A stretch of DNA of 64,000 nucleotides, taken from contig JAVUPY010000025.1 in the NCBI GenBank assembly GCA_032252755.1, forward strand, positions 244,876 through 308,875. Reading direction: 5' to 3'. How positions within the stretch are numbered: position 1 is the stretch's first letter; each line of letters begins with the position of its first letter. This DNA comes from Terriglobia bacterium (GTDB lineage: Bacteria > Acidobacteriota > Terriglobia > Terriglobales > Acidobacteriaceae). Both the position numbers and the translations under genes were made by a program. The notes beneath the pieces were generated by a model, which was not told the DNA's origin, made no database searches, and worked only from the letters and a program-made list of their open reading frames with translations. Shown piece after piece: positions 34,698 to 43,709 of this stretch.

Positions 34698-35552
34698 ATG
34701 CGGCTGCGCGACCAAGTCGAGGTTTTGCCTCGCTGGGCCATTTACCTGATCAGCTACTCGATCCTGGCGATCGTTGTCTATTTCAACTTCGTCAGCGAGC
34801 CCGGCTTCTCGATGGACCTCTTCTACCTGGTTCCCATCTACTTCCTGACCTGGTTCGGCGGGATCGCGCCCGGTATCGTGATGGCATTCCTCTGCATGGT
34901 CTCGCTGGTTGCGGCGGACCTGCACTGGCATTTGCCACTGTTCACCTCGCCCGAACTCGGCTGGGATCACGTTGCTCGCTTTTGTTTCCTGTTCATCACT
35001 ACGGTCCTGCTCGGACGGCTGCGCGAAGCATATCGTTCGGCCAGCGAATCATCCCGCAGCGACTTCCTCACCGGCCTGGCGAACCGCCGCGAGTTCTTCG
35101 CCGTCGCCGAGCAGGAACGACTGCGCGCGGCGCGTTATGGCAAGTCCGTCAGCGTCGCTTACATGGACCTTGATGGCTTCAAGGAGATCAACGACCAACT
35201 CGGGCATTCCGCGGGCGACACCATCCTGATGGACGTCGCCAACGAACTCCGCAACAACCTTCGCGCTACCGACGTCGTTGCGCGAATGGGTGGCGACGAG
35301 TTCGTCATCCTGTTACCGGAGACCGATGCCGCTGCGGCGAAGGCGAAGATCGAGCAGTTGCGCGAACTACTCCTCGTCCTCGCTCGCCAGCGAAACTGGC
35401 CCGTCACTTACAGTATCGGGCTGGTCACATTCCTGCATCCGCCGAAGTCCACGGACGAAATGATTGGCGAGGCCGATCACCTGATGTACGCCGTGAAGCG
35501 CGGGACGAAGAACAACCTCGCGACCGGAACCTGGCCACACGAGAAGAGTTGA
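34698..35552 (+). CDS. Membrane diguanylate cyclase
   Basis: 284 residues. N-terminal TM helices (about 15-70 and 92-107) precede a GGDEF domain with the intact motif GGDEF (198-202). An RATD sequence (189-192), five residues before it, is the product-inhibition I-site. It should make cyclic di-GMP from two GTP and be feedback-inhibited. ATG 34698 is chosen (GGGAAG upstream); the longer frame begins in intergenic DNA. An HD-GYP protein, which could degrade cyclic di-GMP, lies at 40148. Confidence 0.9.
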   Translation: MRLRDQVEVLPRWAIYLISYSILAIVVYFNFVSEPGFSMDLFYLVPIYFLTWFGGIAPGIVMAFLCMVSLVAADLHWHLPLFTSPELGWDHVARFCFLFITTVLLGRLREAYRSASESSRSDFLTGLANRREFFAVAEQERLRAARYGKSVSVAYMDLDGFKEINDQLGHSAGDTILMDVANELRNNLRATDVVARMGGDEFVILLPETDAAAAKAKIEQLRELLLVLARQRNWPVTYSIGLVTFLHPPKSTDEMIGEADHLMYAVKRGTKNNLATGTWPHEKS

Positions 35553-35620
35553 TATCGCGTCGGCGCCTTGGCCACGCTCGCGGGAGCGTCGCGGCTCCTG
35601 CAGAACGGGACATCGACGAC

Positions 35621-36754
35621 TCAGTCCGCTGTAGCGCTCTTCGGGGTCCGGCCAAACAAAGGATCGAGAACCGCTTGCCGCAGCCCCTTCACCTTCTGCT
35701 TCGAGATATTCCAGCCGATTGCGATTGCGCAAGAAACGACGGTCATCAGGATGATGAACATCATTGTCTGAACGGGATTCAATTTCTCGCCGATCGTCTG
35801 CCGCAAGCCGATGCTCCAACTCGTTCCATAGAGGATCGCGATGTGGATCATGTAGGCGACCAGCGACTCACTCGCCAGCCTCTGGCCCAGCGGCAGAGAC
35901 TTTATGGGCAACCATCGCAGTACGCTGCCGATCGCCGTCATCAACAGGCACAGAGCGCCCCAACGGATTAGAAAGAGATTCGGGCTCGTCTTCCAGTAAT
36001 CGATCGGGCCGTAGAGGCTCCAGGGCATCCGCTGCAGTACGTTTCCAGCGACGATCGCAATCAGCGCTGCGATCAGCGTCACGCGAATCGTGGTGCTCGA
36101 GGGCTGCGTGATAAACAGGTAGCCCAGCGACGCTCCCATGAAGACGTAACCTGCCCAAGGGAATAGCGGGAAAAGAGAACCGCTGTTTCCGTTCAGGTAT
36201 GCGGCGGCAAATCCCGGCATGTGGTTCCAACTTGCCGACCAGGTCAACGGAGTCGCGAGGACGATCGCGCTTCCGATAGCGATGCAGGCGATCGCGTAGC
36301 GTTGCGGCGATCGCGCGACCAGCGCCAGCAACTGCATTGCGATCAGCGTTATGCCGATGCATTGCAGCACGTCGACTTGATACCAGCTTTGCCATGCAGC
36401 GCTATCGACATACTTCAGGTCGGCGAAGGAGCGCGCTGGCATGTGCATGAGGTATCCGAGGCAGACGAAAACGGTGAATCTGCGAATCCGGCGGAAGACC
36501 TTGCTGGACATGTCTGAAGGCGACTTCGCGAACATTCGCATGGTCACAACGAAGAACGAGCAGCCCGCGAGCGAAAGGAAAACTGGAGCGGTGAGTCCTC
36601 GGAGGTAGAGCCAAAGGTCGAAGAACTGTCCCTGGCGATACTGCGGAGCCAGAAGGACGTGGAGCGTGTGCCCCTGGATCATGAAGAAGATTGCGAATAC
36701 TCGGGCCAAATCAATAGCCAGTATTCGGCCCGATTGCGAGGGTGTGGAACTCAT
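35621..36754 (-). CDS. DUF1624/heparan-N-acetyltransferase-like membrane protein
   Basis: 377 residues with about ten TM helices. The N-terminus (RILAIDLARVFAIFFMIQGHTLHV) resembles the acyltransferase-3/HGSNAT-like group that moves acyl groups across the inner membrane. The histidines in GHTLH are candidate catalytic residues. Start ATG 36754 is used; TTG 36763 is in frame but unlikely. Probable role: acylation of a cell-surface sugar. Confidence 0.7.
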   Translation of the reverse strand: MSSTPSQSGRILAIDLARVFAIFFMIQGHTLHVLLAPQYRQGQFFDLWLYLRGLTAPVFLSLAGCSFFVVTMRMFAKSPSDMSSKVFRRIRRFTVFVCLGYLMHMPARSFADLKYVDSAAWQSWYQVDVLQCIGITLIAMQLLALVARSPQRYAIACIAIGSAIVLATPLTWSASWNHMPGFAAAYLNGNSGSLFPLFPWAGYVFMGASLGYLFITQPSSTTIRVTLIAALIAIVAGNVLQRMPWSLYGPIDYWKTSPNLFLIRWGALCLLMTAIGSVLRWLPIKSLPLGQRLASESLVAYMIHIAILYGTSWSIGLRQTIGEKLNPVQTMMFIILMTVVSCAIAIGWNISKQKVKGLRQAVLDPLFGRTPKSATAD

Positions 36755-36858
36755 CTGCACCAACCAGTATATATGTCAGGGCGGATTAGATGCGGTGATC
36801 CAACGCACTGACACGAGCCCTGCTCTCAATTTCGCAAATCTTTGTTCTCAATACCTTG

Positions 36859-36886
36859 GATATGTTCGCAACCAGGTGAACATATC
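36859..36886. promoter_or_regulatory. 9-bp inverted repeat, candidate operator
   Basis: GATATGTTC (36859-36867) and GAACATATC (36878-36886) are perfect, spaced by 10 bases, between the end of the TonB receptor gene and the minus-strand acyltransferase start (36754). Could be a dimeric regulator site or a leader hairpin. Confidence 0.45.
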
Positions 36887-36899
36887 TGGCCCACAGATA

Positions 36900-39512
36900 T
36901 CAGAACTCAACTACCAGTTGTGCCGTGTAGCTCCGCGGCCCAACGAAATGGGTTCCGCTAAAGGTTGACAGGAAATTGTACAGTGCATACTTGTCTGTCA
37001 AGTTCACTACAGTAAATGTGAGGTTCGTCCTGTAGCGGTCATGCCGGAGCAAATTATCCCAGCCGACAGCCAGATCGAACATGTGGCGCGGATTGATTCG
37101 CGGCGGATTCTTGTCATCGTTCTCGGTGCCGGGAGCGGGGATCCGCACCAGTGGCGAGGTGAGGCTGCTCCCGGGGCAACCGGAGAGAGGTGAAGTGAGC
37201 GTTGCGCGCACCCCGTTACAGGTTAATTCGATCTGCGCCTGCTGATCGGCCGACAACGCAGTAAGGTCGACCGGAACCAGTGGATCCGGATTGGTCGAAA
37301 AGGGAGCACTGCCGGCGACGAGCCCACTCTCGTAACGCCAGTTAAATCCGAGCCACGGTCCATTGGGCTTCGGTTGATACTGCAGGTGCGTGGTTTCTTC
37401 GAAAGCCTGGTCGTGGTCGATGCGGAAGACGGTGGCGTCGATCACGTCTGCGTTGTTGAAGAACAGGCCGCCGACTTCCGGCCCGAAGAAACGCGAACGC
37501 GTGTGGCCCAGTACGGAGTACGCGCTGAGGCCGTGGTATGCGGGCATGCTGACCTTGATGCCGAAGCCATCGATCTTCGATTTTTTCCACTGGATGGGGA
37601 ATGTTACCGGCGTGTTGAAGATCAGGTCGAAGTCGTAATCGCCCTGGGTGTATTTCCAGAAGTATTCGGCGTTGACGAGGGCGTACTTTCCGAACGCCTG
37701 CTGGAAGCCGGCGTTGTACTGGTCGCGGACAGCCGGGCGGATCCTGAAGTCGCCGGCGGCGCCAAGAATGTTTCCGGTGGCGCTGGAGATGATCAGGTTT
37801 TCGTTGTACGGAGTCGGCATAAGCCGAGCGTAGCCGAGACGCAGTACGGTCGAGGTCGGCTTCACCAGGTAGCTGACTCCGAGGCGCGGTTCGAATTGCG
37901 AGCGGCTGGTCAGCCCGTTGTAGGTTTCCGCGCGAGCACCCACGAGGAATGTCCAATTCCGCCAACTGATGTTGTCCTGCAAATATCCGGCAAGTTGTTT
38001 TACGTCGGTGTGACCGCGAAACTGAAAGAGCGAGCCACCGCGGGTGAGGTCAAGTGAGAGCAGGCCGGGCACGAAGTTGGGATTCACCTGCTGGCCGGGC
38101 CCTGCACAGGCAGCATCGAGCACCGAGGGATCTGTGATCGGCGCGCCGTTTATATCGAGGCAAACTGGATTGAAGGCCGGATCGGTGATGCCGGTCTCGA
38201 AGCCTTCGGCTAGAAATGTGTGGTACCACTCGATCCCGGCCTTGAGGTTGTGTATTCCCTTCGAGTAAGAGAAGTTCGTTTTCAGCCCGGCGTTCTGCAA
38301 CCGGCGCGATTGCGAGAGTGTCGCCGTCTGATCGTGAAATGGGTCGGCGCTCGGATAGTAGTGGAACTGATCCTGTCGCAGGTAAGGATTAACGCTCAGC
38401 AGCATCGAACTGCCGAACATGTGAGTCCATACCAGGGAAGCGTTATAGCTGAGAATTTTCGCGCGCTGGTCCTGTCCAAGTGCCTGCTGGTCATATTGGT
38501 TCGGCGTCTGGAACCACGAGCGCGAGAGCCCAAGGTTCAGGTGAATGGAATCTACCGGGCTGGGCTGGAAGTCGATCCGGTCGAAGAGGTTCTCTCCGTT
38601 GCCGTGGTCGTGCAGTGGCTGGAACTCCGGCGTGTCCAGGTATCGTCCGCTGTTCACGCCATCAATCGCCACGAAGTTTCCGAACCGCTTGTTCCCGAAT
38701 CCGAGCGCGATATCCGAGTTCGTCGTCCCGAACGAGCCATAGCTGGCGCTGATACTGCCGTGGGGCGTGGAATTCAGGCCCGAGCGAGTCGTGGTGCGAA
38801 TAATGAGGCTCGGCTTGTCGCCGTACTCGGGCGGCACAACGCCGTTGATGATCTCCATGGACTCGACGGCGTTGACCGGCAACTGGTTCGAGAAGACGCG
38901 GCTCTGCTGGTCCGTGATCGGCTGGCCATCGACGCTGAAACTGGCGTCGGCGTGTTCGCCGAGCGGGTGGAAGAGGCCATTGGAATCGGCCGCGATACCC
39001 GGCGTCGAAAGCGTCACGAGAGAACTCATCGGTGAATTGACGCTTTCGGTGGGAAGCTTGGCGTAAAGGTCACGGTCGATGTCGGTGTGCGCCACAGGCT
39101 CGTTCTCCACGAGGTCGGCGTGTTCTTCGACCGTAACCGTCTCGGTGTTCGCGATACTCAACGACAAATCCGAACTCACCGGAACAGAGGAGCGAACAAT
39201 CACATCCTGCACAGCATCCTTGAAGCTTGGGTGAGTGGCTGTCATGTGGTAGTTGTTGAACGGCACGTTCTGGAAAATGTATTGACCGTTGGAACCCGAC
39301 TCTGTGCTCGCGCTGTAACCGCTGACCGGATTTGTGATGTTGACGGTTGCACCGGCAACGACGGCGCCCGACGGATCGAGGACCTTGCCTCCCACGGTTC
39401 CCGAGGAGCCCGCGCCCTGCGCAAACGCCGAAAGGGTCAGCAAAAGAATGGAAGGTGCGCCGAAAAGAACCAGCGCAAGACGGACACGCGGAATCCTGCC
39501 GAGGTACGGCAT
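36900..39512 (-). CDS. TonB-dependent receptor with N-terminal regulatory-like domain, possible metal receptor
   Basis: 870 residues from ATG 39512, preceded by GGAGG. Signal peptide, then a carboxypeptidase-regulatory-like beta domain (GGKVLDPSGAVVAGATV, about 35-115), a plug domain (FSVDGQPITDQQSRVFSNQL) and a beta barrel ending in YTAQLVVEF, a normal barrel-assembly C-terminus. It moves a ligand through the outer membrane with TonB energy. The small DUF2946-like gene upstream on the same strand suggests a metal link, an inference. Clearly different from the two receptors at 50189 and 55134. Confidence 0.88.
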   Translation of the reverse strand: MPYLGRIPRVRLALVLFGAPSILLLTLSAFAQGAGSSGTVGGKVLDPSGAVVAGATVNITNPVSGYSASTESGSNGQYIFQNVPFNNYHMTATHPSFKDAVQDVIVRSSVPVSSDLSLSIANTETVTVEEHADLVENEPVAHTDIDRDLYAKLPTESVNSPMSSLVTLSTPGIAADSNGLFHPLGEHADASFSVDGQPITDQQSRVFSNQLPVNAVESMEIINGVVPPEYGDKPSLIIRTTTRSGLNSTPHGSISASYGSFGTTNSDIALGFGNKRFGNFVAIDGVNSGRYLDTPEFQPLHDHGNGENLFDRIDFQPSPVDSIHLNLGLSRSWFQTPNQYDQQALGQDQRAKILSYNASLVWTHMFGSSMLLSVNPYLRQDQFHYYPSADPFHDQTATLSQSRRLQNAGLKTNFSYSKGIHNLKAGIEWYHTFLAEGFETGITDPAFNPVCLDINGAPITDPSVLDAACAGPGQQVNPNFVPGLLSLDLTRGGSLFQFRGHTDVKQLAGYLQDNISWRNWTFLVGARAETYNGLTSRSQFEPRLGVSYLVKPTSTVLRLGYARLMPTPYNENLIISSATGNILGAAGDFRIRPAVRDQYNAGFQQAFGKYALVNAEYFWKYTQGDYDFDLIFNTPVTFPIQWKKSKIDGFGIKVSMPAYHGLSAYSVLGHTRSRFFGPEVGGLFFNNADVIDATVFRIDHDQAFEETTHLQYQPKPNGPWLGFNWRYESGLVAGSAPFSTNPDPLVPVDLTALSADQQAQIELTCNGVRATLTSPLSGCPGSSLTSPLVRIPAPGTENDDKNPPRINPRHMFDLAVGWDNLLRHDRYRTNLTFTVVNLTDKYALYNFLSTFSGTHFVGPRSYTAQLVVEF

Positions 39513-39577
39513 GAAAACCTCCAATGAAAATCGTTCAGAAGTTCGTATCTTCTGTTTGGCAGAAAAGGAGAGAACGA

Positions 39578-39889
39578 CTAGAAGTTTTCGGGCGGAGGGC
39601 GAATGAAGAAGGATGGGACGGACAGTCGGGAATAGAGTTGCGGCTCCGGCATGGCCTTGATTATGAGGTAATCGAACGTTATCGCCGCGACAGCGGCTTG
39701 CGCCGGCGCAGCCATCGAGTGCGCCGCCACGCAAAGCAAACAATGCGATTCGCTTTTCGGGCTGTTCGGGTTGGCCGGATTATGCGCGTGGATAAGCTGC
39801 GCAGTTGCGAACACAACCAGTGCCAGGACGAAAAGCGTCGCCGCCAACTGACGCAATGTCGAACGATCGTTCTGGAGTGGTCGATTCAT
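39578..39889 (-). CDS. DUF2946-like small membrane protein
   Basis: 103 residues. TM helix (LAATLFVLALVVFATAQLIHAH), then a metal-like patch HCLLCVAAHS. The pattern of histidines around CxxC is that of the DUF2946 group, often next to TonB receptors for copper or other metals. It lies 65 bases upstream of the TonB receptor gene, same strand. Metal binding is inferred only. Confidence 0.65.
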   Translation of the reverse strand: MNRPLQNDRSTLRQLAATLFVLALVVFATAQLIHAHNPANPNSPKSESHCLLCVAAHSMAAPAQAAVAAITFDYLIIKAMPEPQLYSRLSVPSFFIRPPPENF

Positions 39890-39984
39890 GACTGCAAGAA
39901 CAGCAGTGCCTCTCCACGATTATGAGCTTTGGGAAGGTAAATCTGAATAGCTAACAGCGGATTTTCGCGGATTAATAATAAAAG

Positions 39985-40007
39985 CCCCGCATCGCCTCGA
40001 TGCGGGG
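39985..40007 (-). terminator. Rho-independent terminator of the HD-GYP gene
   Basis: CCCCGCATCG (39985-39994) pairs perfectly with CGATGCGGGG (39998-40007), loop CCT. On the minus strand CTTTTATTATT follows. It lies about 140 bases past the HD-GYP stop. Confidence 0.85.
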
Positions 40008-40147
40008 GAAGGAAGGTTGCACTGCTTACTTTCTACGTTCAGGAGCTAACTGAACCGGAGATACCTTCTGGCCCGACTGATGTCCCCACGAATGGCCCAA
40101 AACCCAGTTTCCAGTTGCCGGTACCCGACTACAAAACCAAAGAAGGC

Positions 40148-41446
40148 TTACGCGCTATACAGGCGGGCGCTGGTGATCTTGTGATTCAGCATGCCGGCCA
40201 TCTGGTCGATATCGGTGGGCAGGAGGTCGCAGCGTGCGTGGTCGTCGAGGAAGCGTGGTTTCTCCGGCGGCATGTCCGGCTTCCTGCCATGGAAGACGAC
40301 GGAACCCATACCGGCGACGGCGTCGCGGCGGACCTGGATGAGCAGGCCCTGCACGGCGTGGGCGTCGAACTTGTTGGGCGTCAGTTTCACGATTTCATTG
40401 AGCGCTTCGCCGACCGACATCGAGTGACGATACGGGCGCTCGCTGGTCATCGCGTCAAAAGTATCGGCGACGGCCATGATGCGCACGTCGCGATCGAGTT
40501 CGTCGGCGCGGAGATGGTCGGGATAACCGGAACCGTCGTTGCGCTCGTGGTGCCAGCGGACGACGTCGGGAATCTTGGGCCACGGGAAGTGAATCCCGGT
40601 GACGATCTGGTGGCCGGCGGTGGTGTGCTCGGCCATTTCCTGGAACTCGCGGGCGTCGAGCGCGGCTGGCTTGCCGAAGAGATATTTGTCGACCGAGACC
40701 TTCCCGATATCGTGCAGATACCCGGCAGCACGGAGGCCGGCAATGTCGTTTTGCGTGAAACCGAGGGCCTCGGCGATTCCCGCGGCATAGCGGCCAACCC
40801 GGAGCGAATGTCCGTGAATGTTGACGTGCTTGAAGTCGATGGCGGAAGCGAAGGCTTCGAGCGTGGAGTCATAGAAGTTGTGGATGGTGGCCATCAACTT
40901 CAGGTTCTCGCTCAGGCGCTGGCTCAAGGTTTCCGTCAGCGCGTGATTGTGTACGGCAAGCGCGACATAGTTCGCCAGCAGCGACAGGCCTTCGAGGTCC
41001 TCGTTGTCATAATGCGCGCCCTGGTTGCGCTGGCCGAGACCGATTACGCCCACGAGTCGCGTTCCGACGCGCAGTGGAGCAATGCAACGGAGAAGTTCCG
41101 GCGCTAAGTTCCCGTTCGAAGTGAAGTATTCGGCCCAAGACTCGGAGTCGAGCGTGCGCGGGCCGGGTGAGCGGGTGAGTGCGTGTACGTGCTTGGGTAA
41201 TAAGGGAATGATTGCAGGTTGAGGAAAGGAGGTGTATCCGCGAGAAGCCGCCGAAGCCAGCATGGCGGGCTTGTCGGTGAAGCGGAACAGCACGCCTTCG
41301 CGCGCGTCGAGCGCGTCCATGAGGGCACCAAGCATCGTAGGCGCCGTTTCGGTGAACTCCTGTTCGGAGGTCAACATAGGCGCAAGATCGCTTAGCGCTT
41401 CAAAAGTAAGCAGAAGACGCCGGAAATTTTGTTTAGTCCCTGCCAC
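40148..41446 (-). CDS. GAF + HD-GYP domain phosphodiesterase
   Basis: 432 residues. An N-terminal GAF-like sensor domain (about 15-170) is followed by an HD-GYP domain with LHDIGK (metal-binding HD), several conserved histidines (AEHTTAGHQIV, VRWHHERNDGSGYP) and the GYP motif. Such enzymes hydrolyse cyclic di-GMP. It has no receiver or TM domain, so it senses a cytoplasmic signal. The window's diguanylate cyclase is at 34698, not adjacent. Confidence 0.9.
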   Translation of the reverse strand: MAGTKQNFRRLLLTFEALSDLAPMLTSEQEFTETAPTMLGALMDALDAREGVLFRFTDKPAMLASAASRGYTSFPQPAIIPLLPKHVHALTRSPGPRTLDSESWAEYFTSNGNLAPELLRCIAPLRVGTRLVGVIGLGQRNQGAHYDNEDLEGLSLLANYVALAVHNHALTETLSQRLSENLKLMATIHNFYDSTLEAFASAIDFKHVNIHGHSLRVGRYAAGIAEALGFTQNDIAGLRAAGYLHDIGKVSVDKYLFGKPAALDAREFQEMAEHTTAGHQIVTGIHFPWPKIPDVVRWHHERNDGSGYPDHLRADELDRDVRIMAVADTFDAMTSERPYRHSMSVGEALNEIVKLTPNKFDAHAVQGLLIQVRRDAVAGMGSVVFHGRKPDMPPEKPRFLDDHARCDLLPTDIDQMAGMLNHKITSARLYSA

Positions 41447-41647
41447 TCATTACTGGCAGAGAACCACCTCAGAGCAAGTCGACTCTACCACGTGACTAAA
41501 GTTCAGTGTACCTAGTACTTGTTGTGTAAGTAGGTTACGGGTTACCGGGAAGGTAATACGTGAGGCAATCGAAGAACCGAGGATCGGGTGGACGCCAGGC
41601 ACAACTACCTACTCAACCCAAAAGAACTTGATTGGGGCACCCAAATT

Positions 41648-42403
41648 TCAGGCGGTGGCTTCGAGTTGACCGGAGCGATCATCGCTCAGGACTTCGCGAA
41701 AGACCGTACTGAGGTCGAGAAGCGCGGCAGAGCAGTCGCCTTCGAAACTGGAGCCGTGCATCGTGGCGAGGCGCGCGGGCTGCAGGGCGGCAAGGGCCGA
41801 AAGCAGTCGTCCTGTCTGCGAGGTGTAGGGCGTGACGTCAGCTAGAGGCGAGAGTTGGCCATCAAGCAACGCCTGCCGCGCACGGCCGGTGATGTCGGAA
41901 CCTGTGATGGGCTCGACGTCGCCGTTGTGGGTGAAGAGATCAGAGCAGAGAAGAGTCTTCCGGGTCTCCTCGAAGAGGACGCCGGCGTCCCAGCCATGCG
42001 GCAGGTGGGGCGTGTTGATGTAGCGGAACCGGTATTTGCCGGTGGAGAAGCTCTCGTTCACCTGGAGCGCGCGAGGCGGCCGGTCGGCGAAGTTTCCGGT
42101 GGTGACGATCGAGCCCACGGTGCTGACAATAGTCTCGGCTCGGGGCGCGGCGGCCAGCCATTCGTTCAGGGCGCCACATTCATCGGGCTCGAAATGCCCG
42201 AAGCTGATGTAACGAAGGCGCCCAGGCTCGATAAGACGATCGACTGCCTCACGAACTTCCGGAAACGTGGCTCGAAATCCAGTGTGGAAGAGCAGAGGCT
42301 CTTCATCTTTCACGAGGAAATGGTTAAAGCCCAGGTTGAACTGCGAGAAGAATATGTTGATGCGATAGAGATCGGGCGCGATCTCGTGGATGCTGGCTGA
42401 CAT
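41648..42403 (-). CDS. Metallo-beta-lactamase-fold di-iron oxygen-binding type protein
   Basis: 251 residues. An MBL fold in which the usual HxHxDH is replaced by HFEPDE (His70, Glu72, Asp74, Glu75), close to the HxExDH of flavodiiron proteins and the ODP sensor family. More ligands are in NTPHLPHGWD and LLCSDLF, and near the C-terminus in ATMHGSSF. It lacks the flavodoxin domain, so is ODP-like: O2 or NO sensing/reduction is possible. ATG 42403 is chosen over 42415 to begin MSASIHE. No partner gene adjacent. Confidence 0.75.
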   Translation of the reverse strand: MSASIHEIAPDLYRINIFFSQFNLGFNHFLVKDEEPLLFHTGFRATFPEVREAVDRLIEPGRLRYISFGHFEPDECGALNEWLAAAPRAETIVSTVGSIVTTGNFADRPPRALQVNESFSTGKYRFRYINTPHLPHGWDAGVLFEETRKTLLCSDLFTHNGDVEPITGSDITGRARQALLDGQLSPLADVTPYTSQTGRLLSALAALQPARLATMHGSSFEGDCSAALLDLSTVFREVLSDDRSGQLEATA

Positions 42404-42479
42404 GACACACCCCACATTGCGGATGCGGATATTCTCTCACGCTTTGAGATAGACGACAGGGAGAGGAACGGGGAAGTCG

Positions 42480-43436
42480 CTAGATCGGGACGGCGACGCT
42501 TTCCACGATGTCACGGACGATCTGCTCGGCCTGCTCGGACCTCTTCATCGTCGAGGTGTATCGGGCGTTCACAACGACGCGGTGGGCGAAGGTGGCCACG
42601 GCGAGTTGCTTGAAGTCGTCAGGAGTGCAGAAGTTGCGGCCCTCGAGCAATGCCATGGCTTGGGCGGCGCGATAGAGCATGAGAGAGCCGCGCGGCGATA
42701 CGCCGAGGGTCAACTGTTCGGAGTCGCGGGTCTTTTGCACGATCTGAAGGGTGTAGTCGATCAGGGCTTCATCGACAGTTACCCGCGAAACGTCTTCCTG
42801 CAAGGCGACAACGTCGTCGCCGGTGAGAACGGGTCTCAGATCGTCGAGGCGAACAGCACCGGCGTCGCCGCGGAGGATTTCGCGCTCGGACTCGGCTTCA
42901 GGATAGCTCATCCGCACGCGCAGCAGAAAGCGATCGAGCTGCGACTCGGGCAGCGGATAGGTCCCGTGGTGCTCGACCGGGTTCTGCGTCGCGATTACGA
43001 GGAACGGCTGCGGTAGCAAGTGTGAATGGCCGTCGACCGTAACCTGGTGCTCGTTCATTGCCTCCAGGAGCGCTGACTGGGTTTTCGGGGTGGTGCGGTT
43101 GATCTCATCCGCCAGCAAAACGTTAGCGAAGACGGGGCCGTGCTTGAACTCGAAGCGCTGCTCGCCGGCGGAATAGATCGAGATTCCGATGACGTCGCTG
43201 GGCAGCATGTCGCTGGTGAACTGAACGCGCTGGAACTGGCAGTCGATGGCACGGGCGATGGCCTGGCCAAGCGTGGTCTTACCGACACCGGGAACGCCTT
43301 CAATCAAGATGTGTCCCCTGGCGAAGATGGCCACGAGGGCGAGGCGGACGACGTCGTCTTTGCCACGAATGATGGTCTTCAGGGCGCTCTCAAGGAGCAC
43401 GGCGCGTTGCAGGTTGGTGGAAGCCGTCTGCGACAT
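42480..43436 (-). CDS. MoxR-family AAA+ ATPase
   Basis: 318 residues. Walker A (GVPGVGKTTLGQ), Walker B (LLADEINRTTPKTQSALLEAMNE) and sensor regions are complete, with the MoxR C-terminal lid. MoxR ATPases act as chaperones, usually beside DUF58 and von Willebrand-factor genes. Here none of those is present, so its client is unknown. Confidence 0.92.
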   Translation of the reverse strand: MSQTASTNLQRAVLLESALKTIIRGKDDVVRLALVAIFARGHILIEGVPGVGKTTLGQAIARAIDCQFQRVQFTSDMLPSDVIGISIYSAGEQRFEFKHGPVFANVLLADEINRTTPKTQSALLEAMNEHQVTVDGHSHLLPQPFLVIATQNPVEHHGTYPLPESQLDRFLLRVRMSYPEAESEREILRGDAGAVRLDDLRPVLTGDDVVALQEDVSRVTVDEALIDYTLQIVQKTRDSEQLTLGVSPRGSLMLYRAAQAMALLEGRNFCTPDDFKQLAVATFAHRVVVNARYTSTMKRSEQAEQIVRDIVESVAVPI

Positions 43437-43709
43437 GATGTTGATGCGATTGTAACGGGTTACCCGTGCGTTTCATAGCTCCGGAGGTAACCCGTCAAAT
43501 CGACGGAAGGTCAGGGGCTTTCGGAGATAGAAGTGAAGATCGCGGATCACCTTGCATGAACCTTCTTCGCTCGCAATCCTCTGCAACCCGTACAACCTAA
43601 GTCACAGATTCGTACGATTGGCGAATGATAATCTGGAACGTTATTTGATTACTCTGGCGCCTTACCGTGAAGTTGCCGAAGAGCCACTCCGGTCGCGCCG
43701 GGAGGAACG

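Noticed and set aside
40115..41107. A 330-codon plus-strand frame opposite the HD-GYP gene
   Set aside because: The HD-GYP motifs on the other strand are complete; this frame has no recognisable content.
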